A DNA stretch of 59,106 bases from Leptospira selangorensis (GTDB taxonomy: Bacteria > Spirochaetota > Leptospiria > Leptospirales > Leptospiraceae): the NCBI RefSeq assembly GCF_004769405.1, contig NZ_RQES01000015.1:1-59106 (forward strand). Direction: 5' to 3'. This document shows positions 47,017-56,611 of the stretch, one piece after another. Within the stretch, counting starts at the first letter, position 1; each line of letters opens with the position of its first letter. The notes beneath the pieces were generated by a model that worked only from the letters and a program-made list of their open reading frames with translations, searched no databases and was not told the DNA's origin. The position numbers and the translations under genes were made by a program.

Positions 47017-48116
47017 TATGATTGGGTCCTTTGTAATAAACTAGAAATCTTCTCGGCGATCCTTTCCACATCCAACACTTCGTCGACAAGCCCTTCCTGG
47101 ACTGGACGATTCGGCATTCCGAAAACGGTACATGATTCTCTATTCTGCGCGATCAGGTATGCTCCGTTCTTCTTCAACTCTTTCATTCCAAGATAACCGT
47201 CTTCTCCCATCCCAGTCATAATGATTGCAGTGGTTTCTTTCGGAAAATTTTCGGCTAAAGATCTAAAAAGGATATTTACGGAAGGTTTACATAATTCTTC
47301 TTCAGGACCGTTAAAAACTCTTGTAGTCGGACCGGAAACGCCGTTGATAATCTGCAGTTGTTTACCTCCGGGAGCGATATAGGCGACTCCCTTCTTCAAA
47401 ACCTCTCCGTCTTCTGCCTCCTTGATCGGCATATGTGCAGCTTGTGAAAGACTTTCCGCTAGATAATTGGTAAACAGCGGTGGCATATGCTGAGCGATTA
47501 CGATACTTCCGGTAAGATCGGGCGACAACTTCAAGAATAATTGACGCAAAGCGATAGGCCCACCGGTTGATATCCCTATCGCACATATCGTGCAATTTTT
47601 CTCTCGCAGACTTTGTGTCGTTTTGACCGGAGGATTTTTCGTTTGAAAAGAGGTCTGAACGGAAGGTTTGATCTGACTTAGAGCCTTAATTTTAGAAGTC
47701 AATAGCTCTAATGTTTCGCTTAACGCTAGCTCTTGTCCCCCGTTAGGTTTCGGAACAAAATCGATCGCTCCCATCTCCAAGGCTTTCAATGTGATCTTAG
47801 CTCCGTCTTGAGTAAGAGAGCTAAGCATAATCACTTTAGTTTCCGGAAATTTGGATTTAATTTCCTCTAACGTTTGGATCCCGTTCATTTGGGGCATTTC
47901 GACGTCCAAGATCACGAAGTCGGGCTTCAATTGTGCGATCTTAGGAAGAGCGAATTTTCCATCTATCGCCGCTCCTAAAAATTCGATCTCGCCGTCTTGC
48001 GAAAAGGTATTCCGAAGAAGGTTCCGATAGACCAAAGAATCATCCACGACGAAGACCGAAACCTTTCTAATCGTTTTGTTTTTTTCTAGAGGTAATTCCA
48101 AGGGCTCACCTTTCAC
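47016..48116 (-). CDS. cheB: chemotaxis response regulator protein-glutamate methylesterase CheB
   Basis: A 366-aa receptor demethylase/deamidase. Receiver domain with phospho-acceptor Asp71 (FVILDVEMPQMNG), a linker, and the esterase domain with Ser in CAIGISTGGPIAL, His in VIAQHMPP and Asp in IMTGMGEDGYLG. The full catalytic triad is present. Its start codon overlaps the stop of the Aer-like receptor by 4 nt (ATGA). With CheR it supplies the adaptation arm. Confidence 0.96.
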   Translation of the reverse strand: MKGEPLELPLEKNKTIRKVSVFVVDDSLVYRNLLRNTFSQDGEIEFLGAAIDGKFALPKIAQLKPDFVILDVEMPQMNGIQTLEEIKSKFPETKVIMLSSLTQDGAKITLKALEMGAIDFVPKPNGGQELALSETLELLTSKIKALSQIKPSVQTSFQTKNPPVKTTQSLREKNCTICAIGISTGGPIALRQLFLKLSPDLTGSIVIAQHMPPLFTNYLAESLSQAAHMPIKEAEDGEVLKKGVAYIAPGGKQLQIINGVSGPTTRVFNGPEEELCKPSVNILFRSLAENFPKETTAIIMTGMGEDGYLGMKELKKNGAYLIAQNRESCTVFGMPNRPVQEGLVDEVLDVERIAEKISSLLQRTQS

Positions 48117-49723
48117 TTTGACGTATTAGAAATTTTGAATTGATTCACTAACATGGTCAAACCTGCGGCGAGATCTTGTAGAGATTGAGAAAGTTTCGAT
48201 ACACTACTTGAATCTTTCGCTCCGTCTAGAGACGCAGTCGAGATCCCGTTTATGTTCTTAGTCACATCGTTCGAAGTAAGCGAAGTTTGACTCACATTTG
48301 CCGCGATCTCCTTGGTTGTGATGGATTGTTCTTCTACTGCAGAGGCAATACTTCCGCTGATCTCATTTACTTCGGCGATTACGCTTGTAATTTTGCCGAT
48401 AGATTCGATCACCCTTTCTGTACTCTTTTGTATCGCAGAGATCTTACTTTTGATCTCCTCGGACGATTCCGCGGATTGTCGAGCAAGTTCTTTCACTTCC
48501 GATGCGACTACTGCAAAACCTTTGCCGGCTTCTCCTGCTCCCGCAGCTTCGATCGCAGCATTTAGAGCAAGTAGTTTGGTTTGCGCGGCAATGTTAGAGA
48601 TACTTTCGATTACATTTCCTATCTCGTCCGCATTCTCTCCTAACTCTTTTACGAGCCTACTAGTTTCAATCGCAGTCGAATTCGCTTCTCTTGCTATCTT
48701 AGCAGAATCTGCCGCCTTTTTCGCAACTTCTCCCACAGATACGGACATCTCTTCAATAGAACTCGAAACAACGTTTAAGTTTTGATTCATCTGAGTGGCT
48801 GCAGCGGCGATTGTCTGCGACTGCTGAGACATTTCCTCGATCCCTGAGGATAAGTTTAAACTCGCTCCTGATAACTCTTGCGCGGAAGTAAAAAGAATGT
48901 CTCCATTCTCTTTCAAACGGGAAATCAAGGCAGCCGTATTGATCAACATGTTCAGGATCGCTTTCCCCAGTTCTCCTAATTCGTCGTTGCGATTATGAGC
49001 AATATTAACTGAAAGATCTCCGGTCGCTATTTTGTTCGCTATATCGGTGGCTTCTTTTAAAGGTTTAAGAATATATAAAGTTAGATACACTCCTAAAATG
49101 ATCTGAACCGCCGCAAATGTTCCGGCAATACCGAAAGAAACTTCGGGAACAAATCCCATAAGCTCGGATATCGTTAAACTTCCTAATCCCAATACGCTTA
49201 GAAAGATAAATGAGAATAACTTTGCTTTAATGGATATTTTTCTCTTCTTAGTAGGTTCCAATTGTCGTTTCCCGGCAAGTATGTCGGAATATAATTTGGA
49301 GGCCGCTTCTATCTGTTGGCGTGTCGGAGTTCTCCTGACAGACATAAAGCCGACTATATTTCCATTCTCTACTTTTGGCGCAACGTTTGCATCCACCCAA
49401 TAATGATCTCCGTTTTTTGATCTATTCTTGACGATCCCTCTCCAAGGTTTACCGCTCTGAATAGTATCCCAAAAATCCTTAAATATACTTTTAGGTATAT
49501 CAGGGTGTCTCACCACATTATGAGGTTTGCCGATCAATTCTTCATCGCTCAGGCCCGCTATCTCTAAAAATTCCTTATTAGCGTAGATGACTCGTCCTTT
49601 CAAATCGGTCATTGAAACAAGGGTTGTCCCTTCTTTTACCGTACGTTCATGATCCGTGATCGTAACGGACATTTGTTTCTTCTCACTTTCTTTTTCCTTG
49701 CTATGAAAAACAAAACCCAACAT
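48113..49723 (-). CDS. Aer-like PAS-domain chemoreceptor
   Basis: Receptor of 536 aa. PAS domain at about 20-140 with the Aer-type FAD-binding region (ELIGKPHNVVRHPDIPKSIF, GKPWRGIVKNRSKNGDHYWVDANV). Two adjacent TM helices with no periplasmic domain (about 175-225), then a HAMP domain and a signalling domain with tip [23 protein letters not shown]. The architecture predicts redox or oxygen sensing from the cytoplasm. The normally Arg position in the tip (EAARAGE) is Gly (EAAGAGE). GAGGAG is 7 nt before the ATG. Confidence 0.93.
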   Translation of the reverse strand: MLGFVFHSKEKESEKKQMSVTITDHERTVKEGTTLVSMTDLKGRVIYANKEFLEIAGLSDEELIGKPHNVVRHPDIPKSIFKDFWDTIQSGKPWRGIVKNRSKNGDHYWVDANVAPKVENGNIVGFMSVRRTPTRQQIEAASKLYSDILAGKRQLEPTKKRKISIKAKLFSFIFLSVLGLGSLTISELMGFVPEVSFGIAGTFAAVQIILGVYLTLYILKPLKEATDIANKIATGDLSVNIAHNRNDELGELGKAILNMLINTAALISRLKENGDILFTSAQELSGASLNLSSGIEEMSQQSQTIAAAATQMNQNLNVVSSSIEEMSVSVGEVAKKAADSAKIAREANSTAIETSRLVKELGENADEIGNVIESISNIAAQTKLLALNAAIEAAGAGEAGKGFAVVASEVKELARQSAESSEEIKSKISAIQKSTERVIESIGKITSVIAEVNEISGSIASAVEEQSITTKEIAANVSQTSLTSNDVTKNINGISTASLDGAKDSSSVSKLSQSLQDLAAGLTMLVNQFKISNTSK

Positions 49724-49733
49724 AAAATTCTCC

Positions 49734-50177
49734 TCACTCGTCTTCCAGACGTAGTAATTCTTCCCTATTCAAAATAATCATGGTCTTATCTTTTAAAATG
49801 GTTACGTTTCGAATGAACCTCGCCTCTTTCTCGTTTAAATGAGAAGGGCAACTCTCCAGATCCTTATTAGCAACTTCTACGATATCCGAAACCGAATCGG
49901 AAAGGATAGCGAAGGTTTCCTTCTTCCCTTTCAAACGAATAAGAGAATGTTTTCCTTCTCCGTTTGTCCGGTCCTTTCCGAAGAGTGACCTCAAATTCAG
50001 TATAGTAACCAGATCTCCACGTAAATTTACAATCCCCTCAATGTATTCAGGAGAATGCGGAACTTTTAATATTCTTTTATTATGATCCACTTCCTTACAT
50101 CCTTCCAAAGGAAGTCCGTAAATTTCGGTTCCGAGAAAAAACGATAAATATTGTTTCTTATCTTCCTGCTCTGCCAT
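49734..50177 (-). CDS. cheW: chemotaxis coupling protein CheW
   Basis: A 147-aa adaptor with one CheW domain: YLSFFLGTEIYGLPLEGCKEV, KVPHSPEYIEGIVNLRGDLVTILNLRSLFG, and DSVSDIVEV. It links receptors to CheA. The ATG is 4 nt past the cheA stop region with GGAG upstream, so it is tightly coupled to cheA. Confidence 0.95.
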   Translation of the reverse strand: MAEQEDKKQYLSFFLGTEIYGLPLEGCKEVDHNKRILKVPHSPEYIEGIVNLRGDLVTILNLRSLFGKDRTNGEGKHSLIRLKGKKETFAILSDSVSDIVEVANKDLESCPSHLNEKEARFIRNVTILKDKTMIILNREELLRLEDE

Positions 50178-50180
50178 CTA

Positions 50181-52712
50181 TTACTCCGAAATAACCTCGT
50201 GACAGATCGGATCTTTTCCGATCTTTTCCAAAACAACGATCGGATCGATGACTATTACAGTTTGCGCCAATACGATCCCGTTACCAATGATTCCGGAAGA
50301 TTGGTCTTCATTCTTAGCAAAAGAACCTATCTCCCCGACTACATTATGAATTTCTTCTACAAGGATCCCTTTTTTGCCGAGAGAAGTCTGGACAAGGATC
50401 ATAGTTCTTTCGGCATCCTTTCCTACTTCTTTCAAATTGAAGTAACGATCCAATCTACAAAGTTCTACGACTTCTCCGCGATACTGCATTACTACACTAT
50501 CAATCACCCTTTCGAAATATTTCGGATCCACTTGTTCAATCCGGATAACGAATCTCGAATCTAATCCGAACAATTGTTTACCGACAGAGAAAAGAAGATA
50601 ATGTTCACGATCTTCGATCTCATTAATCGATTTAGTACGGAGTTCCTCTTTTATATTCGTATGTAATTTTAAGAATTTGCTAATCCCGGAAATATCGAGT
50701 ATCAGCGCTACATTTCCGTCTCCCAATATCGCTGCGCCCGTATAAAGATTAATCTTTGCCAGATCCTTAGAGAGGGGTTTAACCACTATCTCTTCCGGAT
50801 TTTCAATCTCTTCTATCAACATTCCAAATTTATGTTTTTCGGTGTGAACAACTACGATGTATTTGTCGTTAGCCTCTCTTGAATGATCGGAAGATAATCC
50901 AAGTATTTCTCCAGTATCGATCAAAGGAAGAAGGTGGCCTCTTAGCCGGTAGACCATTTTTTTCTCCAGATATGATACGGATTTTCGATCCAATAAAATG
51001 AGCTCCGAGATATTCTGCTGAGGAATTGCAAAAAGCATTTCGGAAGTCCGAACCATTTGGCAATTAATGATGGAAAGCGTTTGAGGTAAGCTTGCGATAA
51101 CCGAAGTCCCTGCTCCTTGTCTGGAAGAAACTGAGACTGTCCCTCCGGCTTTCTGGAAATTCATCTTTACAACGTCCATGCCGACACCTCGGCCCGAAGT
51201 GGAAGAGACCATATGAGCAGTGCTGAACCCGGGAGAAAAAATAAACTCGGACAATTCTTCCGGAGATTTCCTTTTCGCCTCTTCTTCCGTAATAAGACCT
51301 CTTTCGATCGCCTTATTCTTAATACTTTCGATATTTAAACCTCTACCGTCGTCTTCGACCTTAAGGATAACGTTCCCTCCTCTTAAGGATGCGGATAAAA
51401 GTATTTTCCCCTTCTTAGGCTTTCCGGCCAAAACTCTTTCCTCGGGAGATTCTATCCCATGATCCACCGAGTTTCTGATCATGTGCGTAATCGGATCCGA
51501 GATCGAGTCTATTATATTTTTATCAAGTTCGACTTCTCCCCCCACTAAGGATAACTCAACTTCCTTACCTGTGGTTTTCTCAAGGTCGTGGATTAATCTT
51601 GGAATCCTTTTATAAAGCGATTCTAGTTTTTGTAATCTAGTTCGCATGACGCTTTCTTGAGAAGAGGTAATCAACTGACTCAAGTTTCGCACGATCGATA
51701 ACAAAGAAGGATCATCATAACTCTCTATCTTTTGAAGCAGTTGATTTCTTACTATAATCGTTTCTCCGGCAAGATTGATCATATGATCCAAAAGCTGTAG
51801 CGGGATCTTGAGATAGTGTTCGGCCGAAATATCTTTGGGCTTGGCTTGAGTTTCCTGAACAATCGCTGATTGCACGGGACGATCCGGCTCAATCTGTGCA
51901 ACCGACGTGATGTTCTTCGTATCAGGTTTAAAAATTGTGGATGCAGAGAGTAAAGAAACCGGAGAAAGTTTCAGAAAACTTTCCTTGTCAGAAGAATACA
52001 TTACGACTGCATAATGTATTTCATTATTCTGCCCGTTTGATTGTGATCCGTTCTTCCCGTTAAAGTCCCCATGACTCAGGATCAGACCGAAATCGGAAAA
52101 TTTTTCCATAATCTTGGAACAATTTTTATCCTCAGGATCCTTGGGCTGGAATTTAACCAGAAAAAGAGAAGAACCTGCCTGTTCAGCCTTCGCAATATAA
52201 CTTTTAGGGATCAATACTTTCCCGTCTTTGAATGAAATTCCCTCTACATTAGGGGGAAAAGTTAAAGCTTTGTTTTTTTTGGGGAGAGAATATAATCCGA
52301 ACTGAGGTTTCTCCTCCGACCCTAAGTTCTCATCTTCTTTTTTTAGGACATCATTGATCCTAAAGACCAATTCTGAAACTTTCGAATCCGAAATACTATC
52401 TTTGCTCTCGTTCATTTCTTTCAGAGCATCGATACAATCTAGAAAAAGACCGATCTCCCGATCGGAAGGTTTGGCCTCTTTCTTACGCAACTGATTCAAT
52501 AGATTTTCGAAAGAATGAGCCAAGCTAGTGACTAAAGGAAAATCGAAGATTGCGGAATTTCCCTTTATAGTATGGATCACCCTAAAGAGTGTATTAATCT
52601 GATCCTGATGGTAGTCCTTCTCCAATTCAAGAATTGACTCTTCTGCCATATCAAGTAGCTCTCTAGTTTCCACTAAATAATCTTTCAACAGGTTTTCGTA
52701 ATCTACTTCCAT
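50181..52712 (-). CDS. cheA: chemotaxis histidine kinase CheA with two C-terminal CheW domains
   Basis: An 843-aa kinase. N-terminal Hpt domain with phospho-acceptor His47 (VIHTIKGNS); linker to about 290; dimerisation helices (LLDHMINLAGETIIVRNQLL); ATPase domain with HMIRNSVDHGIESPEER, VEDDGRGLN, and SGRGVGMDVVK; then a CheW-like domain (about 540-675) and a second, more divergent one (about 690-835: YLLFSVGKQLFGLDSRFVIRIEQ ... YRGEVVELCRLDRYF). Duplication of the CheW part is the main departure from E. coli CheA and could bind extra receptors or couplers. No CheY/CheB-binding domain is evident between Hpt and dimer helices, though the 150-300 region is unassigned. Confidence 0.95.
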   Translation of the reverse strand: MEVDYENLLKDYLVETRELLDMAEESILELEKDYHQDQINTLFRVIHTIKGNSAIFDFPLVTSLAHSFENLLNQLRKKEAKPSDREIGLFLDCIDALKEMNESKDSISDSKVSELVFRINDVLKKEDENLGSEEKPQFGLYSLPKKNKALTFPPNVEGISFKDGKVLIPKSYIAKAEQAGSSLFLVKFQPKDPEDKNCSKIMEKFSDFGLILSHGDFNGKNGSQSNGQNNEIHYAVVMYSSDKESFLKLSPVSLLSASTIFKPDTKNITSVAQIEPDRPVQSAIVQETQAKPKDISAEHYLKIPLQLLDHMINLAGETIIVRNQLLQKIESYDDPSLLSIVRNLSQLITSSQESVMRTRLQKLESLYKRIPRLIHDLEKTTGKEVELSLVGGEVELDKNIIDSISDPITHMIRNSVDHGIESPEERVLAGKPKKGKILLSASLRGGNVILKVEDDGRGLNIESIKNKAIERGLITEEEAKRKSPEELSEFIFSPGFSTAHMVSSTSGRGVGMDVVKMNFQKAGGTVSVSSRQGAGTSVIASLPQTLSIINCQMVRTSEMLFAIPQQNISELILLDRKSVSYLEKKMVYRLRGHLLPLIDTGEILGLSSDHSREANDKYIVVVHTEKHKFGMLIEEIENPEEIVVKPLSKDLAKINLYTGAAILGDGNVALILDISGISKFLKLHTNIKEELRTKSINEIEDREHYLLFSVGKQLFGLDSRFVIRIEQVDPKYFERVIDSVVMQYRGEVVELCRLDRYFNLKEVGKDAERTMILVQTSLGKKGILVEEIHNVVGEIGSFAKNEDQSSGIIGNGIVLAQTVIVIDPIVVLEKIGKDPICHEVISE

Positions 52713-52716
52713 ATAT

Positions 52717-54012
52717 TCAGCACACCGGTTGAGATACTACAACTGGAAAGAAGGCTTCAGCCATTACACATGGTTCCACCGAAGCGGCAGTATGATCAGA
52801 AACATTATGAATATTAAATATGCCTCGATGTTTATTTACGATCATATCTACGGCGGTTAAACCCAGGCCCATGCCGAACCTTTCTAACTCGGAAAATTCC
52901 TCGACAGGAGGAAGGAGACGATAAAAAGGACGAGTCACTAATACTTCCTTATTTTCTTCATCCACAAGTTCCTGACTGGAGGTAACAACATTCTTGATTG
53001 CTAAGCAGAAATATCCGTCGATCTTACTGAAATAAACGTCAATGAAGGTGGACTTCTTGGAGTATTTCATTGCATTCAAGACTAGCTCCTCGAATACGAT
53101 GCCCAACCAATCCATCTGTATCTTGACTGATTCTTTCGATTTGCTGGACGAAAACCGTATCTTTAGGTCTTTCCTATCCAAAAAGGGAACAAATATCTCC
53201 GATCTCTTGGTTAGAATATGCACCAAGTCGCCGATTAAAATTGTTTCCATCTTCGCCTGTTCGCTTGCCAAAGATAGAATGGTGGATAAAGCGCCGAGCT
53301 GCTTTCTTAAGATATCTTGGCTTGCATAAAGAAGATTTAATATTTCGTTACTTACTAGTGCACCATTTTCAGTAGCCTGATGCCCCATCTTCAACAGATC
53401 AAGAAGGGAAAGAATAGCACCTATCCCCGAGCCCTGGGAAAAGGAAGTATTTAAGGATTTAATCGTAGAAAGGGATAATGAATTTTCATCAGACTTCCGG
53501 AGGGATTCTTTATACGTTAACCAATCCAACTGTTCTTTTAATACGTTACGATTTGATCTTTCCACGTCGGCTTGAAAAGCCCGTAGATTATTATATTGCA
53601 AAGCCAAGATAATCGCTCTATCAAAGTCTTCTTTCTTGATCGGCTTGACTAGGTAGTCAAAAACACCGAGCTTCATTACTTCTATAATTTTCTCAGGCGC
53701 CTCTAAAGAGGATTGTACGATTATAATCGCATTCGGATCTCTTTCTTTAAGATCCCTAATAAAAGATGGGCCATCTTGCTCAGGCATTACCAGATCGACA
53801 AGATACACGGCATAAGGCTTAGGAGCAGAAAGAACCTTCCTCATCCCTTCTATTCCGTTAGACGCGATATCGAAGTCCCAATTCATCTTTCTGCAAAAAT
53901 GATCGTAAACTAATGCAATCTCCGGCGAATCCTCTATGATCAGAATTTTTCCAGCTCCGGATTCTGCTGATAGCACCTGCATATCGACAACTTGATCCAA
54001 CTCCAAGTTCAT
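52717..54012 (-). CDS. receiver-ATPase hybrid regulator of the che operon
   Basis: A 431-aa protein. Receiver domain at about 20-140 with Asp73 (LVDLVMPEQDG) and Lys in YLVKPIKK, a coiled middle (about 150-270), and a histidine-kinase-type ATPase domain at the end (FEELVLNAMKYSKKS, FGMGLGLTAVDMIVNKHRG). No conventional H-box is seen in between, so it may lack autophosphorylation and instead be controlled by the CheA-phosphorylated receiver. The start at 54012 gives GAGAG a few nt upstream; the frame to 54075 is less likely. It is the first gene of the operon and sits 4 nt before cheA. Confidence 0.85.
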   Translation of the reverse strand: MNLELDQVVDMQVLSAESGAGKILIIEDSPEIALVYDHFCRKMNWDFDIASNGIEGMRKVLSAPKPYAVYLVDLVMPEQDGPSFIRDLKERDPNAIIIVQSSLEAPEKIIEVMKLGVFDYLVKPIKKEDFDRAIILALQYNNLRAFQADVERSNRNVLKEQLDWLTYKESLRKSDENSLSLSTIKSLNTSFSQGSGIGAILSLLDLLKMGHQATENGALVSNEILNLLYASQDILRKQLGALSTILSLASEQAKMETILIGDLVHILTKRSEIFVPFLDRKDLKIRFSSSKSKESVKIQMDWLGIVFEELVLNAMKYSKKSTFIDVYFSKIDGYFCLAIKNVVTSSQELVDEENKEVLVTRPFYRLLPPVEEFSELERFGMGLGLTAVDMIVNKHRGIFNIHNVSDHTAASVEPCVMAEAFFPVVVSQPVC

Positions 54013-54285
54013 ACACTCTCTTCCTCTATTCTTATTGCGCCCTTCATGTGAAGAGCAAGGATCACAATCGAACAATTTTTAGAGACTTGAGATAGATCGA
54101 AATTATTACGCAGGTCTATTACTTTTGAATGTGCTCAATAGAATTAATATAAATTAATTTTAATCCGCGCATAAAGAATATAACTTTGGCCACAAACGTT
54201 ATGCATTTGTCTTTAAGGAAACACACTAAAATTGACAAATATCAATTATTCAGATCAATAGAAATACTTAAGATAACTTGATAAG

Positions 54286-54304
54286 TCGCACCAGTTTGGT
54301 GCGA
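54286..54304. promoter_or_regulatory. inverted repeat TCGCACCA-GTT-TGGTGCGA
   Basis: A perfect 8-bp dyad with a 3-nt centre, about 275 nt upstream of the che operon start. May be an operator or a tight hairpin; no T-run on either side. Confidence 0.45.
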
Positions 54305-54346
54305 GAAGACTAACACGAAGGCTTTTACAGGAAGAATGGAATAGCA

Positions 54347-54400
54347 GAAAAAAAGAAGAGCATAATATTTATTTTATATACCAATAGATACTATGCTCTT
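54347..54400 (-). terminator. intrinsic terminator after the DUF1508 gene
   Basis: On the minus strand AAGAGCATA (54400-54392) pairs with TATGCTCTT (54364-54356), loop 27 nt, followed by CTTTTTTT. It lies 28 nt past the stop of the gene at 54428 and insulates it from the che operon. Confidence 0.65.
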
Positions 54401-54427
54401 TTAGATTTTTGATTTAAAAATGTAATT

Positions 54428-54604
54428 TTACTCTTCTTCGACCGGCGCGCTGGGTGCATTCTTTTTAACGGATTCAATCCCATTCTCACAGGCTTGTTTA
54501 GAAGAATAACCTTCGCTTACCGCAATGATCTCTCCGTTTGCGGCCTTTAATCTAAATCTGTATTCTCCTTTAGCATCCTTATAAATTACGAATTTCGCAG
54601 ACAT
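54428..54604 (-). CDS. DUF1508-family protein
   Basis: A 58-aa protein with a single DUF1508 (YegP-like) repeat: KFVIYKDAKGEYRFRLKAANGEIIAVSEGYSSKQACENGIESVKKNA, plus a short acidic tail VEEE. YegP has two such repeats; one-repeat versions exist and probably dimerise. Start at 54604 set by AGGAG 7 nt upstream; the longer frame to 54658 has none. Own terminator. Function unknown. Confidence 0.9.
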   Translation of the reverse strand: MSAKFVIYKDAKGEYRFRLKAANGEIIAVSEGYSSKQACENGIESVKKNAPSAPVEEE

Positions 54605-54859
54605 TTTTGATCTCCTATAGGTGGGGGAAATATAGCTTAACCCAAAAGAGATAGTCAATTTATTTTTGAAGAACGCATTGAAAGATTGAGAATGTTAAAA
54701 TCCAATCCAAATGCGATAGTACGAACTTATATAGAAACGGGAAAGGTCATCATAATTAACAAGGTAGGATTAGGCAATCAAACGGCAGTATTGAATCTTT
54801 ACCTTTTCTCCTAATTCCTACATAATCCTAAATATGCTTATTCATTGCAGGAGGGAAAA

Positions 54860-55921
54860 ATGAAAATACCAATCGTTCCCGGCGGTAACAACAGAATCGG
54901 AAAAAGCACCGCTCTTCCGTTCATTTTCTTAATTTCCTCTCTCCTATTTGGATGCTGTGCTTCTACGAAATATCCTGACTCGGATCATTTCGATGGGAAA
55001 CGTTTTTATAACCCGACCCAAATAGAAGAAAACGGAATCTGGAGAATGATAAAACTTTTGGCTACAATTCATTTCGAAAAGTGGCCGGAAAATGTCCAAA
55101 ATGAAAAAAAAGAGCACATTAAAATTCCATTATACAAAAATCAAATCGCGATCACATTCATCAATCATGCCACTGTATTAATACAATCTCATGAGATGAA
55201 TATTCTGACAGATCCGGTTTGGTCGAATAGAATCAGTCCAGTAAGCTGGATTGGAACAAAAAGAGTAAGAGAAGCCGGTATCCAAATGGACGATCTTCCA
55301 CCGATAGATCTGATTATCATCAGTCATAACCATTATGATCATCTAGACTTAGAAACTCTGAAAATTCTTAATAAAAAATTTTCACCCAAGTTTTTAGTCC
55401 CTTTGGGGGATAAGGAACTTCTTCAATCCGAAGGAATATTGAATACCGAAGAAATGGATTGGTGGCAAACGATCAAAATCGAAAAAAAGGCTGAAGTAAC
55501 TTTTGCTCCAACGCAACATCTTTCGGCAAGAGGTATATTCGATTGGAATCGTAGTTTATGGGGAAGTTATATGATCAAGATCGGAGATAAAAGAGTTTAT
55601 TTCGGAGGGGATGCGGCTTATTCTTCCCACTATTCAGAGATTAAAAATCGATTAGGTAACCCTGATATTTCTCTTCTGCCAATCGGAGCTTATGAGCCTA
55701 GATGGTTTATGAGGCTAGTGCATATGAATCCTTGGGATGCAATACAAGCCCATAAGGACTTGGGCTCAAAACTTTCTATTGGAATACATTTCGGAACATT
55801 TCAGCAAACGGAAGAATCAATCAATGCTCCCGCAGAGGAATTAAAAAATCGGCTGCTTCAGTTAAGGATGAACCCAAATACCTTTATCATAATAAAAGAA
55901 GGAATAACTCAAATTTTCTAA
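54860..55921 (+). CDS. MBL-fold metallohydrolase lipoprotein (NAPE-PLD/UlaG-like)
   Basis: A 353-aa lipoprotein: lipobox LLFGC (Cys near 33) then a metallo-beta-lactamase fold with FINHATVLIQ, NILTDPVWSNRISPVSWIGTKR, the metal motif ISHNHYDHLD (HxHxDH), FAPTQHLSARG, YFGGDAAYSSHY and IGIHFGTFQ. The pattern is that of the NAPE-hydrolysing phospholipase D/YfhI group. Metal ligands are complete, so it is presumably an active phospho- or phosphodiester hydrolase in the envelope. Start at 54860 with GGAGGG upstream; a TTG five codons earlier is rejected. Confidence 0.9.
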   Translation: MKIPIVPGGNNRIGKSTALPFIFLISSLLFGCCASTKYPDSDHFDGKRFYNPTQIEENGIWRMIKLLATIHFEKWPENVQNEKKEHIKIPLYKNQIAITFINHATVLIQSHEMNILTDPVWSNRISPVSWIGTKRVREAGIQMDDLPPIDLIIISHNHYDHLDLETLKILNKKFSPKFLVPLGDKELLQSEGILNTEEMDWWQTIKIEKKAEVTFAPTQHLSARGIFDWNRSLWGSYMIKIGDKRVYFGGDAAYSSHYSEIKNRLGNPDISLLPIGAYEPRWFMRLVHMNPWDAIQAHKDLGSKLSIGIHFGTFQQTEESINAPAEELKNRLLQLRMNPNTFIIIKEGITQIF

Positions 55922-55963
55922 ACTTTGGGAGTCCGCATATCAGAATGTGAGAAATATTTAATA

Positions 55964-56611
55964 TTACTCCCCAAGATCCACGAAAAACGGTTTATACCTT
56001 CTTACAAAATCATGATCGTATAAGAATTTAAAATTCATTATTTTATCAGGCTTAAATCTAATCGAAAATATATTTTGACCTTTTTTATACGAATCCTTTC
56101 GAGATATCAAAATATATCTATTACAAGCTAATACACCATCCGCAGAACCAGACTGAACATATTCTTCAGCCTTCTTACGCGGGAAAAAGGTCTTTCTACC
56201 TAATCCAAACTTTTTATATGGGAAATTAAATCCGAAAGAAGCTAATAATTCAATTTGAGTATCGTTTATAAAAAAACGGAAATCACTATCAGCAAAATCC
56301 TTTGAAGATCCGCAAAATTCCCATAACAAATAATTTTCCTTCTCAGTTAGAGTAGAAGGTTCCATGTAGAAATTCAATTTCCTATTATTCAAATCGAAAA
56401 GAATCGTACTTAGATTTTCATATTCAACAAAGAAAGCCCTCGATTGATAATCCAATCCTAAATCACGAAGCGATTCAAAGTAATTGGTTTCAGCAGCATA
56501 ACGCAATTGATATTGGGTATCTACTCCATACGAGATTAAATCATAACCTCCGATTGCAGATGAACATTGTAGTAATGCTATACTAAAGCTGAATGAGATA
56601 GTTTTAAGCAT
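55964..56611 (-). CDS. hypothetical lipoprotein
   Basis: A 215-aa protein with signal MLKTISFSFSIALLQC (lipobox, Cys16), followed by a Tyr/Phe-rich mature part with two further cysteines and a basic C-terminal region (FKPDKIMNFKFLYDHDFVRRYKPFF). No domain recognised. Codon use is more AT-rich than in the core genes to the left. The ATG is used; a TTG six codons upstream is the alternative, and no binding site is visible. Confidence 0.65.
   Translation of the reverse strand: MLKTISFSFSIALLQCSSAIGGYDLISYGVDTQYQLRYAAETNYFESLRDLGLDYQSRAFFVEYENLSTILFDLNNRKLNFYMEPSTLTEKENYLLWEFCGSSKDFADSDFRFFINDTQIELLASFGFNFPYKKFGLGRKTFFPRKKAEEYVQSGSADGVLACNRYILISRKDSYKKGQNIFSIRFKPDKIMNFKFLYDHDFVRRYKPFFVDLGE

Larger units (their letters stand above)
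54013..54427. other. 415-nt spacer, promoter region of the che operon
   Basis: Very AT-rich. It must carry the leftward che promoter, but no convincing -35/-10 pair or sigma28/sigma54 site stood out. The dyad at 54286 and the terminator at 54347 lie here. Confidence 0.5.
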
